Source: JBBREP01 sp038202885
GTDB lineage: Bacteria; Actinomycetota; Acidimicrobiia; IMCC26256; PALSA-610
DNA length: 64,000 nucleotides
NCBI GenBank assembly: GCA_038202885.1
Contig: JBBREP010000010.1
Location: 7,770-71,769, forward strand
Direction of reading: 5' to 3'
The notes under the pieces were generated by a model. It was not told the origin of the DNA, searched no databases, and worked only from the letters and a program-made list of their open reading frames with translations. Below are positions 50,434-58,014 of the stretch, one piece after another. Position 1 is the first letter of the stretch, and each line of letters starts with the position of its first letter. The position numbers and the translations under genes were made by a program.

Positions 50434-51380
50434 TGGCTCGGATCGTGGTCACCGGTGGAGCCGGCTTCGTCGGTTCGCACCTCTGCGACGTGCTGATCGG
50501 GCGCGGTGACGAGATCGTGTGCGTCGACAACTTTTCGAGTGGTCGGCGCTCCAACGTCGAACACCTCATCGACAACGACGCCTTCACGCTCATCGAAGCC
50601 GACGTGTGCAAAGACCTCCCGGTCGACGGTTCGGTCGACGGCGTGTTCCACCTTGCGAGCCCGGCGAGCCCGCCCGAGTATCTCCGCATGCCGCTCGAAA
50701 CAATGGACGTCAGTTCTATCGGTACCCGCCGAGCGCTCGACCTCGCACGCGCGCACGACGCCCGCTTCTTCCTCGCTTCGACGAGCGAGGTGTACGGCGA
50801 CCCGCACGTGCACCCGCAGACCGAGGAGTACTGGGGCAACGTCAACCCAATCGGGCCGCGCGCCGTGTACGACGAGGCCAAACGCTTCGCCGAGACGCTC
50901 ACGATGACCTACCACCGTGAGTTCGGGGTGCCCACGGCCATCGTGCGGATCTTCAACACGTACGGTCCTCGCCTGCGTCCGGCCGACGGCAGGGTCGTGT
51001 CGAATTTCCTCGTGCAGGCCATGCAGGGCGCGCCGATCACCGTGTACGGCACCGGCGGCCAGACGCGATCGTTCTGCTACGTGTCCGACGAGGTACGTGG
51101 CCTGATTGCGCTGTTCGACTCCAACGAAACCGGACCGATCAACATCGGCAACCCCGATGAGTTCACGATGCTCGAGCTCGCCCAGATCGTCATCGAACTG
51201 ACCGGTTCGAGCTCGGAGATCGTGTTCGAGCCGCTCCCCACCGACGATCCGACCCGGCGCCAGCCCGACATCAGCAAGGCCCGCGATCGCCTCGGATGGG
51301 CGCCGACGGTGAATCTGCGCGAAGGTTTGCGTTGTACCTATGCCGCATACCTCGAAGAACAACGCCTCGGCCGCCTTTGA
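50433..51380 (+). CDS. UDP-glucuronate decarboxylase (UDP-xylose synthase) type SDR
   Basis: Extended SDR of 315 residues converting UDP-glucuronate to UDP-xylose. It has RIVVTGGAGFVGSHLCDVLI, VFHLASPASPPEYLRMPLET (diagnostic for UXS), STSEVYGDPHVHPQTEEYWG, the catalytic YDEAKRFAETLTMTYHREFG, and RIFNTYGPRLRPADGRVVSN. Coupled start (TGATG) with the dehydrogenase. Its 3' end overlaps the next glycosyltransferase by 41 bases. Confidence 0.93.
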   Translation: MARIVVTGGAGFVGSHLCDVLIGRGDEIVCVDNFSSGRRSNVEHLIDNDAFTLIEADVCKDLPVDGSVDGVFHLASPASPPEYLRMPLETMDVSSIGTRRALDLARAHDARFFLASTSEVYGDPHVHPQTEEYWGNVNPIGPRAVYDEAKRFAETLTMTYHREFGVPTAIVRIFNTYGPRLRPADGRVVSNFLVQAMQGAPITVYGTGGQTRSFCYVSDEVRGLIALFDSNETGPINIGNPDEFTMLELAQIVIELTGSSSEIVFEPLPTDDPTRRQPDISKARDRLGWAPTVNLREGLRCTYAAYLEEQRLGRL

Positions 51381-52083
51381 AGCGGTCACATACCGCAAGC
51401 TCTCTGTCGTCGTTCCCGTCTTCAATGAGCGCAACACCGTCGGTGAGATCATCCGACGGATGCGTGCAGTAGAGCTGCCGGGCAACCTCGACCTGGAGAT
51501 CCTCGTCATCGACGACGGCAGCACCGACGGTACGGGTGACGTGCTGTCGCAGCTACGCGACAGCACCGTGCGTGTGGTCGTGCAACGCACGAACGAGGGC
51601 AAAGGTTCGGCCGTGCGCGAAGGGTTCGCCCAAGCGACCGGCGATCTCGTGCTCGTGCAGGACGCCGACCTCGAATATGACCCCGAGGACTGGCCGCGGC
51701 TGCTCAACCCGATGCTGCGCGGCCGCGCGCTCGTCGTCTACGGGTCGCGCTTCACCGGCGAACGCCGCAACATGCTGTTCCTGCATTGGGTCGGGAATCG
51801 CTTCCTGTCGCTCATCACGAACGTGCTCTACAACACGACGCTGTCCGACATGGAGACGTGCTACAAGCTCATCGACCGCCGCATCGTGGAAAAGCTCCAC
51901 CTCCGCTCGCAACGCTTCGAGATCGAACCCGAGATCACAGCCAAGATCCTCAAGCTCGGTATCCGCATCTACGAAGTGCCGATCTCCTACGCGGGCCGCG
52001 AGTTCGACGAGGGCAAGAAGATCACCTGGCGCGACGGGTTTTCGGCCCTGTGGACGCTCGTGAAGTATCGCTTCACCGACTGA
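51340..52083 (+). CDS. Family 2 glycosyltransferase (polyprenyl-phosphate sugar synthase-like)
   Basis: A 247-residue GT-A enzyme. It has LSVVVPVFNERNTVGEIIRR, ILVIDDGSTDGTGDVLSQLR and the metal-binding LVLVQDADLEYDPEDWPRLL (Asp-x-Asp). YGSRFTGERRNMLFLHWVGN and the acceptor-side METCYKLIDRRIVEKLHL follow. The pattern matches DPM1/GtrB-like enzymes that make polyprenyl-phosphate sugars; no C-terminal membrane helices are present. It starts inside the preceding gene, so it is co-translated in the operon. Confidence 0.85.
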   Translation: MPHTSKNNASAAFEAVTYRKLSVVVPVFNERNTVGEIIRRMRAVELPGNLDLEILVIDDGSTDGTGDVLSQLRDSTVRVVVQRTNEGKGSAVREGFAQATGDLVLVQDADLEYDPEDWPRLLNPMLRGRALVVYGSRFTGERRNMLFLHWVGNRFLSLITNVLYNTTLSDMETCYKLIDRRIVEKLHLRSQRFEIEPEITAKILKLGIRIYEVPISYAGREFDEGKKITWRDGFSALWTLVKYRFTD

Positions 52084-52097
52084 ACCGCGAAGCTCGC

Positions 52098-52973
52098 GTG
52101 CAATGGTCTGCGGTCATCATCAACTTCAATGCCGGTGCGCACCTCGCCGCCTGCGTTGCCTCGCTCGAGGCCGACACGAGCGCTGGGGTTCCCGAGATCG
52201 TGGTGGTCGACAACGGTTCGACCGATGACTCGCTGGCCTCGATCGCAGCAACCTCGGCGCACATCGTGATGTCACCCGGCAACATCGGCTACGCGCGAGC
52301 CGCAAACCTCGGGATTGCCGCGGCCCGATCGCCTGGACCGGTGGCGGTGCTGAATCCCGACATCGTGGTGGCGTCGGGAACGGCGAGCGCGATGTTGCGT
52401 GTGCTCGACGACGAACCTCGCGTCGGGGTCGTGGCCCCGAGGATGACCGACGCCAGCGGTGCCGACTACCCCTCCGCGCGCGAGATCCCCGGCCCGTTCA
52501 CCTCCCTCGCCCACATTGTGCTCGGACCGTTCTGGCGTACGAATCCATGGAGTCGCCGGTACCGCCAGGAGCACCTCGATCCGAACCTTGCTCGCGACGC
52601 CGACTGGCTGTCGGGCGCGGCGTTGTGGCTGCGCCGGAGCGCGCTGGATGAGGTGGGCGGGTGGGACGAGCGCTATTTCATGTTCCTCGAAGACGTGGAC
52701 CTGTGCGTGCGTTTGCGAGCCGCCGGATGGCGCGCGCGCTACGAACCCGGCGGCTCGGTCGTGCACGCTGAGGGCGTGAGCCGCCGGAGCCGTCCCTACG
52801 CCTCGATCGTCGATCACCACCGAGGCGCGTTTCGCTACGCGTCGGCGCATTGGCGCGGCATTCGGCGCCTCGGATTGCCAGTGCTGGCTGCCGTGCTCAG
52901 CGTGAGGGCCGCCGTCCTGTGCGGGGTCGCGGTGTTGGCCTCCCGCCGAACCCGGGCGCTCACAGTCCGGTAG
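52098..52973 (+). CDS. Family 2 glycosyltransferase (rhamnosyltransferase-like)
   Basis: A 291-residue GT-A enzyme with WSAVIINFNAGAHLAACVAS, IVVVDNGSTDDSLASIAA, VMSPGNIGYARAANLGIAAA and VAVLNPDIVVASGTASAMLR. The acceptor region is WLSGAALWLRRSALDEVGGW followed by ERYFMFLEDVDLCVRLRAAG (ED-D catalytic block). This is the WbbL/rhamnosyltransferase style. The GTG start gives MQWSAVIINFNAG. Its TAG stop is also the first part of a TAGCGT hexamer serving the next gene. Confidence 0.83.
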   Translation: MQWSAVIINFNAGAHLAACVASLEADTSAGVPEIVVVDNGSTDDSLASIAATSAHIVMSPGNIGYARAANLGIAAARSPGPVAVLNPDIVVASGTASAMLRVLDDEPRVGVVAPRMTDASGADYPSAREIPGPFTSLAHIVLGPFWRTNPWSRRYRQEHLDPNLARDADWLSGAALWLRRSALDEVGGWDERYFMFLEDVDLCVRLRAAGWRARYEPGGSVVHAEGVSRRSRPYASIVDHHRGAFRYASAHWRGIRRLGLPVLAAVLSVRAAVLCGVAVLASRRTRALTVR

Positions 52974-52976
52974 CGT
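52971..52976 (+). promoter_or_regulatory. Putative -10 (TAGCGT) formed by the upstream stop codon
   Basis: TAGCGT starts with the TAG stop of the GT2 gene and lies 8 nt before the ATG at 52985, so the downstream gene may have its own leaderless promoter inside the operon. Confidence 0.4.
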
Positions 52977-52984
52977 GAAGTCCC

Positions 52985-53899
52985 ATGGCCCTGTCGTCGA
53001 AAAAGAAGCGTCGCGCGTTCCGCAACCCCAAGCGAGTGCGGCGCGGGACCTCCAACGGGTTCAATGCGGCCGTCGCAGGCATCGTCATCCTGGGGTCAGT
53101 GCTCGTGCTGGTCAGCCGCCACCCCGGCTCGGCTGGCGCCGTTGGTCCGAAGTTGCATAATTCGGCCAATGCCAACAACGCCGCCGACCACTGGCACGCC
53201 GCCTTTGGCGTCAACATCTGCGGAAAATGGCAGCCGGGCCCGCTCTGGCCGCACTTCGCGTCCGATGGCACCACCCGAACGCGCGCCGACAACCAGCAGG
53301 TCTACGCCGGCCTGCACACCCACGAACTCGCGAACGGACAATCCGACGGCGTCATTCACATGGAACCGTCCACCACCGACGAATCGGGGCGTAACGCCAC
53401 GGTGGGCAAGTGGATGGAGTACGGCGGCTGGAAGCTGTCGAAGACCTCGATGTCGTTGTGGCCCGGGGCCGACGGCAAGCCGATCAAGGAGAAGAACGGC
53501 GACAAGTGCGCCAACAAGGTCGGGGAACTGCGCTGGGCGACCGGCGAGTTCAAGGAGGGCAAGACGACCAAGCTGACCGAGCGCACCGGCAACCCCTCCG
53601 ATTACAAGCTCTACGACCAAAATGTGATCGCGGTCTACTTCGAGCCCAAGGGCGCGAACCTCGACAAGCTCGGCAAGGTGCCGTCTGAGGCGAACCTGCC
53701 GACAGCCACCCAGGTCGAGAGCAACAGTGCGTCGACGACCACGATGGCTGGCCGGGTCAGCACGACCGTGCCCGGCGCAACCACCACCACCGTCAAGGGC
53801 GCGACCAGCACAACGGTGGCGGGTTCGGCGACGACGGTTCCTGGTAGCGGCACGACCACCCCGACGACGACAGCTGTCACCACCACGTCGAAACCATGA
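52985..53899 (+). CDS. Membrane-anchored extracytoplasmic protein with conserved-looking His motifs; function unknown
   Basis: A 304-residue protein I cannot assign. A basic N-terminus (MALSSKKKRRAFRNPKRVRR) precedes one membrane helix (AVAGIVILGSVLVLVS, about residues 29-44). A soluble domain follows with ADHWHAAFGVNICGKWQPG, VYAGLHTHELANGQSDGVIH and MEPSTTDESGRNATVGKWM. The His-x-His and HTHE patterns suggest a metal site. The last 65 residues are a Thr/Val/Ser-rich tail. Proteins of this type accompany envelope genes in Acidimicrobiia (memory, not checked). It overlaps the nucleotidyltransferase gene by four bases. Confidence 0.65.
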   Translation: MALSSKKKRRAFRNPKRVRRGTSNGFNAAVAGIVILGSVLVLVSRHPGSAGAVGPKLHNSANANNAADHWHAAFGVNICGKWQPGPLWPHFASDGTTRTRADNQQVYAGLHTHELANGQSDGVIHMEPSTTDESGRNATVGKWMEYGGWKLSKTSMSLWPGADGKPIKEKNGDKCANKVGELRWATGEFKEGKTTKLTERTGNPSDYKLYDQNVIAVYFEPKGANLDKLGKVPSEANLPTATQVESNSASTTTMAGRVSTTVPGATTTTVKGATSTTVAGSATTVPGSGTTTPTTTAVTTTSKP

Positions 53900-54975
53900 A
53901 GGCCGTCGTCCTCGTCGGTGGGGAGGGCACGCGCCTTCGGCCGCTCACGTACGGGGTTCCCAAGCCGTTGCTGCCGATCGCGAATGTGGCGTTCCTCGAA
54001 CGCCAGCTTGCGTGGCTCGGCTCGTACGGCATCGACGAGGTCATCCTGTCGATGGGATATCTGCCCGACGCGTTCCGCGAGCACTTTCCCAATGACCGCT
54101 TCGGCGATATCCGGCTGCGCTACGCCGTCGAAGAAAAGCCCCTCGGCACCGCGGGTGGCATTCGCTTCGCGGCCGAAGGCATCAACGAGCGCTTCGTGGT
54201 GTGCAACGGCGACGTGCTCACCACGCTCGATCTCGACGCCATGCTCGCGTTTCACAACGACCGCGCCGCGCAGGCATCGATCTATCTCTGCAAGGTCGAC
54301 GATCCGTCGGCGTTCGGTGTGGTGCCAACCCGCGAGGACGGCGAAGTCGTTGGTTTCATCGAGAAACCTTCGCACGGTGCCGCCCCCACCAACTGGATCA
54401 ACGCGGGTACCTACATCCTCGAGCCGTCGGTGCTCGAGCGCATCCCCACCCGGGTCAGCGTCTCGATCGAGCGCGAGATCTTTCCGCGGATGGTGCAGTC
54501 ACGCGGCGCGCTGTTCGGCTATCAACACGACGGCTACTGGCTCGACATCGGTACGCCGGAGCAGTACATCCAGGCCCACCTCGACGCGCTCGACGGTGCC
54601 TCCGGTGCGCTCCCGGCGCCCGACGCGCACGAAGCCTCGCCGGGCGTGTGGATTCAAGGCCAGGTGTCGATTGACCCCGGTGCAGAGATCGTGCCGCCGG
54701 TGCTGATCGGCGCGGGCGCCACGATCGGCGCGGGCGCTTCGGTCGGCTCGTGTGTGATCGGGGCCGAGGTGGAGATCGCAACCGATGCGCACCTCGTGCG
54801 TTCGGTGTTGCACGCGTCGTCGCAAGTCGCGTCGGGTGGCGAAGTCATCGACTCGGTGCTCGGCGCATCGGCGCATCTCGGCGCGGGCGCGGGCTTGGCC
54901 GACCTCACCCTCGTAGGGGCGGGTGTCACCGTGAGCGCCGGCACAAGAATCTCCGGCGGCCGTATCCCGGCGTGA
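53896..54975 (+). CDS. Sugar-1-phosphate nucleotidyltransferase with left-handed beta-helix C-terminus
   Basis: A 359-residue enzyme activating a sugar-1-phosphate, most likely mannose-1-P to GDP-mannose or glucose-1-P to an NDP-glucose. The N-terminal domain has AVVLVGGEGTRLRPLTYGVP, KPLLPIANVAFLERQL, VVCNGDVLTTLDLDAM (Asp metal site) and EKPLGTAGGIRFAAEG. From about residue 250, hexapeptide repeats (IGAGATIGAGASVG, HLGAGAGLADLTLVGAG) form a beta-helix. The gene corresponds in place and type to the mycobacterial Rv3264c beside fbiA/fbiB. Confidence 0.88.
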   Translation: MKAVVLVGGEGTRLRPLTYGVPKPLLPIANVAFLERQLAWLGSYGIDEVILSMGYLPDAFREHFPNDRFGDIRLRYAVEEKPLGTAGGIRFAAEGINERFVVCNGDVLTTLDLDAMLAFHNDRAAQASIYLCKVDDPSAFGVVPTREDGEVVGFIEKPSHGAAPTNWINAGTYILEPSVLERIPTRVSVSIEREIFPRMVQSRGALFGYQHDGYWLDIGTPEQYIQAHLDALDGASGALPAPDAHEASPGVWIQGQVSIDPGAEIVPPVLIGAGATIGAGASVGSCVIGAEVEIATDAHLVRSVLHASSQVASGGEVIDSVLGASAHLGAGAGLADLTLVGAGVTVSAGTRISGGRIPA

Positions 54976-54987
54976 GATGAACGTCGC

Positions 54988-55599
54988 TCAGACGAAGCGG
55001 CGGAGTTCGGCAATCGGCACGGCTGGGCGCACGGGCGGCGTGTAGGTGGGCGCGGGGCGCCCGACGAGCACCATGGCGTGGGGGAGCCATTCGGGTGCGA
55101 GCGCGAGCGCATCGCGTGCTGCGTCGGGGCAGAAGATTGGCGCCGCAACCCAACACGACGCGTAGCCGAGGTCGGTTGCACTGAGCATCAAGTTCTCGAC
55201 CGCAGCGCCCAGCGACAACAACGCCATGCCCCACTCGGCCCGATTGCGCGCGTCGTCGGGGTAGCGGTCGAGGCCGTCCCAGGTGAGGCACCCGAGCACA
55301 ATTGCCGGCGCGCGCTCGATCTTGTCGTGTGACCGCTGCACGAGCTCGTCGATGCGCGCCGGATCGAGGTTGTCGCCGGCCAGGTCGGCGCGCCAGCGCT
55401 CGCCCATCCCCTGGGCGAGTGCACGCTTGGCCGCGGCGCTCTCGACGACCACGAAACGCCAGGGTCGTGAATGGTGCGGCGCGGGTGACAGGCACGCGGC
55501 TTCGACGATGGCGTCGAGCGCCGCTCGTGGCACCGGCTCGTCGGCGAAGGCTCGGATCGAGCGGCGCGCCGACACGAAGCTGGGCACGAGCGCGCTCAT
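54988..55599 (-). CDS. Nitroreductase-fold protein, equivalent to the C-terminal domain of FbiB
   Basis: A 203-residue FMN nitroreductase-like protein: FVSARRSIRAFADEPVPRAA, AACLSPAPHHSRPWRFVVVE, GAAVENLMLSATDLGYASCW, and LVGRPAPTYTPPVRPAVPI. In mycobacteria this domain is fused to CofE as FbiB and reduces dehydro-F420-0. Here it is a separate gene whose ATG overlaps the cofE stop by four bases. That strongly suggests the same role in F420 biosynthesis. Confidence 0.82.
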   Translation of the reverse strand: MSALVPSFVSARRSIRAFADEPVPRAALDAIVEAACLSPAPHHSRPWRFVVVESAAAKRALAQGMGERWRADLAGDNLDPARIDELVQRSHDKIERAPAIVLGCLTWDGLDRYPDDARNRAEWGMALLSLGAAVENLMLSATDLGYASCWVAAPIFCPDAARDALALAPEWLPHAMVLVGRPAPTYTPPVRPAVPIAELRRFV

Positions 55600-56306
55600 C
55601 GGAAGAGATCTTCGGATGCGGGCCGGACGAGCTCGCGATAACTCGACTCGCGGTACCACGACCGATCGAGGCCCCGCACGATCGCGGCGGGCACCGCGCG
55701 CGCCTTGCCCATCACGAGTTCGGCGGCCGACGCGACCTCGTCGGCGATCGCAACCTCGGTGACCTGGAGCACGCGGCCCGTCGCGTCTGGCGTGTCGCGC
55801 AGATCGACGACCGCGGCGATACCACTCACGCCGATGGCCACGTCGGTGAGACCATGCCGCCACGGCCGTCCGAACGTGTCCGAGATGATGACGGCAGTCT
55901 CGACGTGATGACGAGCACGCAGCGCGTCGCGGATATGTCGAGCAGAGCGATCCGAATCGACGGGCAGCAGGGCAGCCCAACCCTCGTCGACATTCGACAA
56001 GTCGATTCCCGCGTTGGCACAAATGAACCCGTGGCGCGTCTCGCTGATGATCAGGTCGCCGCGCCGGCGCACGATGCGCACCGACTCGCGTTCGACGAGT
56101 GCTCGTTTTGCTTCGGGGTCGTCGCCGATCTCGACCATCCGGCCCTCGGCTTTCGACACGACCTTTTGGGTGACGACGATGCAATCGCCGTCGAGCACCG
56201 GTGTGCCTTGTGCCGACGCGGCCTGCGCAATGAGCGTCGCGAGTTCGGTGCCTTCGACGATCTCGCCGATGCCTTCGATCGCGATGATGTGGAGCGACGC
56301 CGCCAT
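55596..56306 (-). CDS. cofE: Coenzyme F420:L-glutamate ligase (gamma-glutamyl ligase)
   Basis: Adds gamma-linked glutamates to F420-0; 236 residues, the length of archaeal CofE and not of fused FbiB. It has GDCIVVTQKVVSKAEGRMVE, SETRHGFICANAGIDLSNVD, LLPVDSDRSARHIRDAL and the signature VIISDTFGRPWRHGLTDVAI. GTP and Mn sites reside in these motifs. It lies 7 nt after cofD and overlaps the nitroreductase gene, forming a three-gene F420 operon. Confidence 0.93.
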   Translation of the reverse strand: MAASLHIIAIEGIGEIVEGTELATLIAQAASAQGTPVLDGDCIVVTQKVVSKAEGRMVEIGDDPEAKRALVERESVRIVRRRGDLIISETRHGFICANAGIDLSNVDEGWAALLPVDSDRSARHIRDALRARHHVETAVIISDTFGRPWRHGLTDVAIGVSGIAAVVDLRDTPDATGRVLQVTEVAIADEVASAAELVMGKARAVPAAIVRGLDRSWYRESSYRELVRPASEDLFR

Positions 56307-56313
56307 GAGGGAG

Positions 56314-57252
56314 TTACGCGACCGCCGCGAGGGCGAAACGAGCGAGTTCGGCCGCGATCTGTGGCGAACGCATCAGCGTGTCGGTGACGACGGGTCGTAC
56401 GCCGCTCGCGCGTACTGCGTCGGCGTGCGCGGCGTCGCGCGAATCGATGACGAGGGTGGCACAGAAATCTCGGTAGTAGCGGCCAACGCCCGTGGGCGAC
56501 ACTTCGATCCCCAACGGTGCCATGAGGCGATCGGCGGGACCGCGTACCGGTGCACCGTCGATGATCGGGCACACCGCGACGACACGTTCGCGCCGTGCGA
56601 CCAGCAGGTCGCGCACGCCCGGCACCGCGAGGATGGGCCCGATCGATATGACGGGGTTCGACGGGCAGATGACGATCGTGTCGGCGGCGTCGAGCGCCTC
56701 GAGTACGCCGGGTGCTGGGCGTGCGGTGTCGGCCCCGTCGAAGCGCACCGAGACCACGGGGGGCTCGGACCGTTCCCGCACGAACCACTCCTGCATGGCG
56801 AGCTCTTCGTGGGTGCCGTCGGGCCTCGCGCACGTGATCTTGGTACGCACTCGGTCGTCGGTCATCGGCAGGAGCCGCAGGTCGAGTTCCCAGGCTCTGG
56901 CGATCTCGCCGGTCACGGTCGACAGCGCCGCGCCCTCGCCAAGACGTCGGCTGCGAAAGAGATGGGTGGCCAGGTCGAGGTCGCCGAGGCGGAACCACGT
57001 GGGCTCGCCGTATCGGGCGACCGCGTCGATCGTGCGGAACGACTCGCCCGCAAGGCCCCACCCCTGTTCGGTGTTCGAGGCGCCCGCGAGCGTGTACGTC
57101 ACCGAGTCGAGATCGGGTGACACGTGCAGCCCGACAAAGGTGTCGTCATCGCCGGTGTTGACCACGGCGGTGATGGAACTCGGCTCGACACAGCGCACGA
57201 GCCCGGCCAGAAACCGGGCCGCGCCCACGCCTCCAGCCAACGCAGCGAGCAT
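56314..57252 (-). CDS. cofD: 2-phospho-L-lactate (phosphoenolpyruvyl) transferase of F420 synthesis
   Basis: Joins the phospholactyl/PEP group to Fo, giving (dehydro-)F420-0; called fbiA in mycobacteria. 312 residues. It begins LAALAGGVGAARFLAGLVRC (phosphate loop), then VVNTGDDDTFVGLHVSPDLD and SVTYTLAGASNTEQGWGLAG. FRLGDLDLATHLFRSRRLGE and ADTIVICPSNPVISIGPILA follow. A TAGGGT hexamer 6 nt before the ATG, abutting an R1 repeat, supports the start. Confidence 0.93.
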   Translation of the reverse strand: MLAALAGGVGAARFLAGLVRCVEPSSITAVVNTGDDDTFVGLHVSPDLDSVTYTLAGASNTEQGWGLAGESFRTIDAVARYGEPTWFRLGDLDLATHLFRSRRLGEGAALSTVTGEIARAWELDLRLLPMTDDRVRTKITCARPDGTHEELAMQEWFVRERSEPPVVSVRFDGADTARPAPGVLEALDAADTIVICPSNPVISIGPILAVPGVRDLLVARRERVVAVCPIIDGAPVRGPADRLMAPLGIEVSPTGVGRYYRDFCATLVIDSRDAAHADAVRASGVRPVVTDTLMRSPQIAAELARFALAAVA

Positions 57253-57258
57253 CCCCGC

Positions 57259-57264
57259 ACCCTA
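57259..57264 (-). promoter_or_regulatory. Putative -10 (TAGGGT) of the F420 operon
   Basis: On the minus strand TAGGGT lies 6 nt before the cofD ATG. Its first base is the edge of the R1 repeat, so the rest of the promoter would lie within the repeat. Confidence 0.4.
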
Positions 57265-57445
57265 TCTATTGCGCCTACTCCGTCCGGCGCTGCGAGCTTC
57301 CTGCGCACTCATCTCGCTCGTTCCTCGCTCCTGAGCTGCTTCGGTCGCCGCTCCCCATCTATTGCGCCTACTCCGTCCGGCGCTGCGAGCTTCCTGCGCA
57401 CTCATCTCGCTCGTTCCTCGCTCCTGAGCTGCTTCGGTCGCCGCT
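57264..57445 (-). repeat. R1 dispersed repeat, copies C1 and C2 in tandem
   Basis: Two 89-bp segments (57264-57352 and 57357-57445) that read identical by eye, period 93. On the minus strand they align with R1 copies A and B: GAGCGAGGAACGAGCGAG, CTCGCAGCGCCGGACGGAG and AGGCGCAA. The GCGCC/GGCGC stem of copy A is kept. Confidence 0.8.
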
Positions 57446-57469
57446 GCTGGCGTTGGCGAGACACGCGAA

Positions 57470-57504
57470 AAGTCGGTGCAGTTGGCTGGCAACTGCACCG
57501 ACTT
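57470..57504 (-). terminator. Strong hairpin terminator after the small minus-strand gene
   Basis: AAGTCGGTGCAGTTG and CAACTGCACCGACTT pair perfectly over 15 bp around a 5-nt loop, 18 nt after the stop of the 57523 gene. On the minus strand the stem is followed by two more T, giving TTTT. Confidence 0.75.
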
Positions 57505-57522
57505 CGACGTGGAGTTCTGGGT

Positions 57523-57888
57523 TCAGACGGTGGCGGGGCCGGTGCTCACGAGGCTCTTGGCCGCCTTGACGACGGGCTCGGCGACGCGGGCGAGCGGGTC
57601 GGGCAGGGCCTCGACGCGGTCGGTCACCTGATCGACGACGGGCTTGACCCAGTCACGAGCATCGTGCGTGAACTCTTGGGCCCGCTCGCTCGCGCGGTCG
57701 AGGTTGGTCTTCACCTTGAGGCGCAGATCCTTGGTCTGCTCGCCGATGCTGTGCAACGGCGAGCCGGTCGCCGACACGCGATCGTGCAGCTCGCGCCGAC
57801 GGGTCTGCACTTGCTGGAATCCGAGCACGCCAACGCCGACGGCGATGTAGCCGGCATCGGTGATGGTCTTGCGAACGTCGACAGTCAT
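57523..57888 (-). CDS. Small helical protein of unknown function
   Basis: A 121-residue protein: a short hydrophobic stretch near the start (AGYIAVGVGVLGFQQVQ), then long charged helices (DLRLKVKTNLDRASERAQEF and DWVKPVVDQVTDRVEALPDP), with an Ala/Val-rich end. The composition recalls heparin-binding-hemagglutinin or phasin-like helical proteins, but I cannot assign it. It has its own well-formed promoter with a palindrome, a GAGG 10-12 nt before the ATG and a strong terminator: a stand-alone, possibly regulated unit. Confidence 0.75.
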   Translation of the reverse strand: MTVDVRKTITDAGYIAVGVGVLGFQQVQTRRRELHDRVSATGSPLHSIGEQTKDLRLKVKTNLDRASERAQEFTHDARDWVKPVVDQVTDRVEALPDPLARVAEPVVKAAKSLVSTGPATV

Positions 57889-57921
57889 GTCGGTCGTACC
57901 TCTTTCGGGCTGAGTCCGTGG

Positions 57922-57960
57922 TGCTTGCAATGTAGCTCAAAGTGCTAACTATTGCAAGCA
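57922..57960 (-). promoter_or_regulatory. Promoter with embedded palindromic operator of the small helical protein gene
   Basis: On the minus strand TTGCAA, a 17-nt spacer and TACATT form a good SigA-type promoter (57929-57957). It lies within a 10-bp perfect inverted repeat, TGCTTGCAAT and ATTGCAAGCA, with a nested TAGC/GCTA. The arms cover both promoter hexamers, as expected for a repressor site. Confidence 0.6.
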
Positions 57961-58014
57961 CTGCGAAGGCACTCGCAACGGCGCCGGGTGGATGACCTCG
58001 GGAAGGCACGCGCG

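Noticed and set aside
57264..57445. CRISPR array
   Set aside because: Only two long units with a 4-nt gap and no spacers; they match dispersed R1 copies elsewhere.
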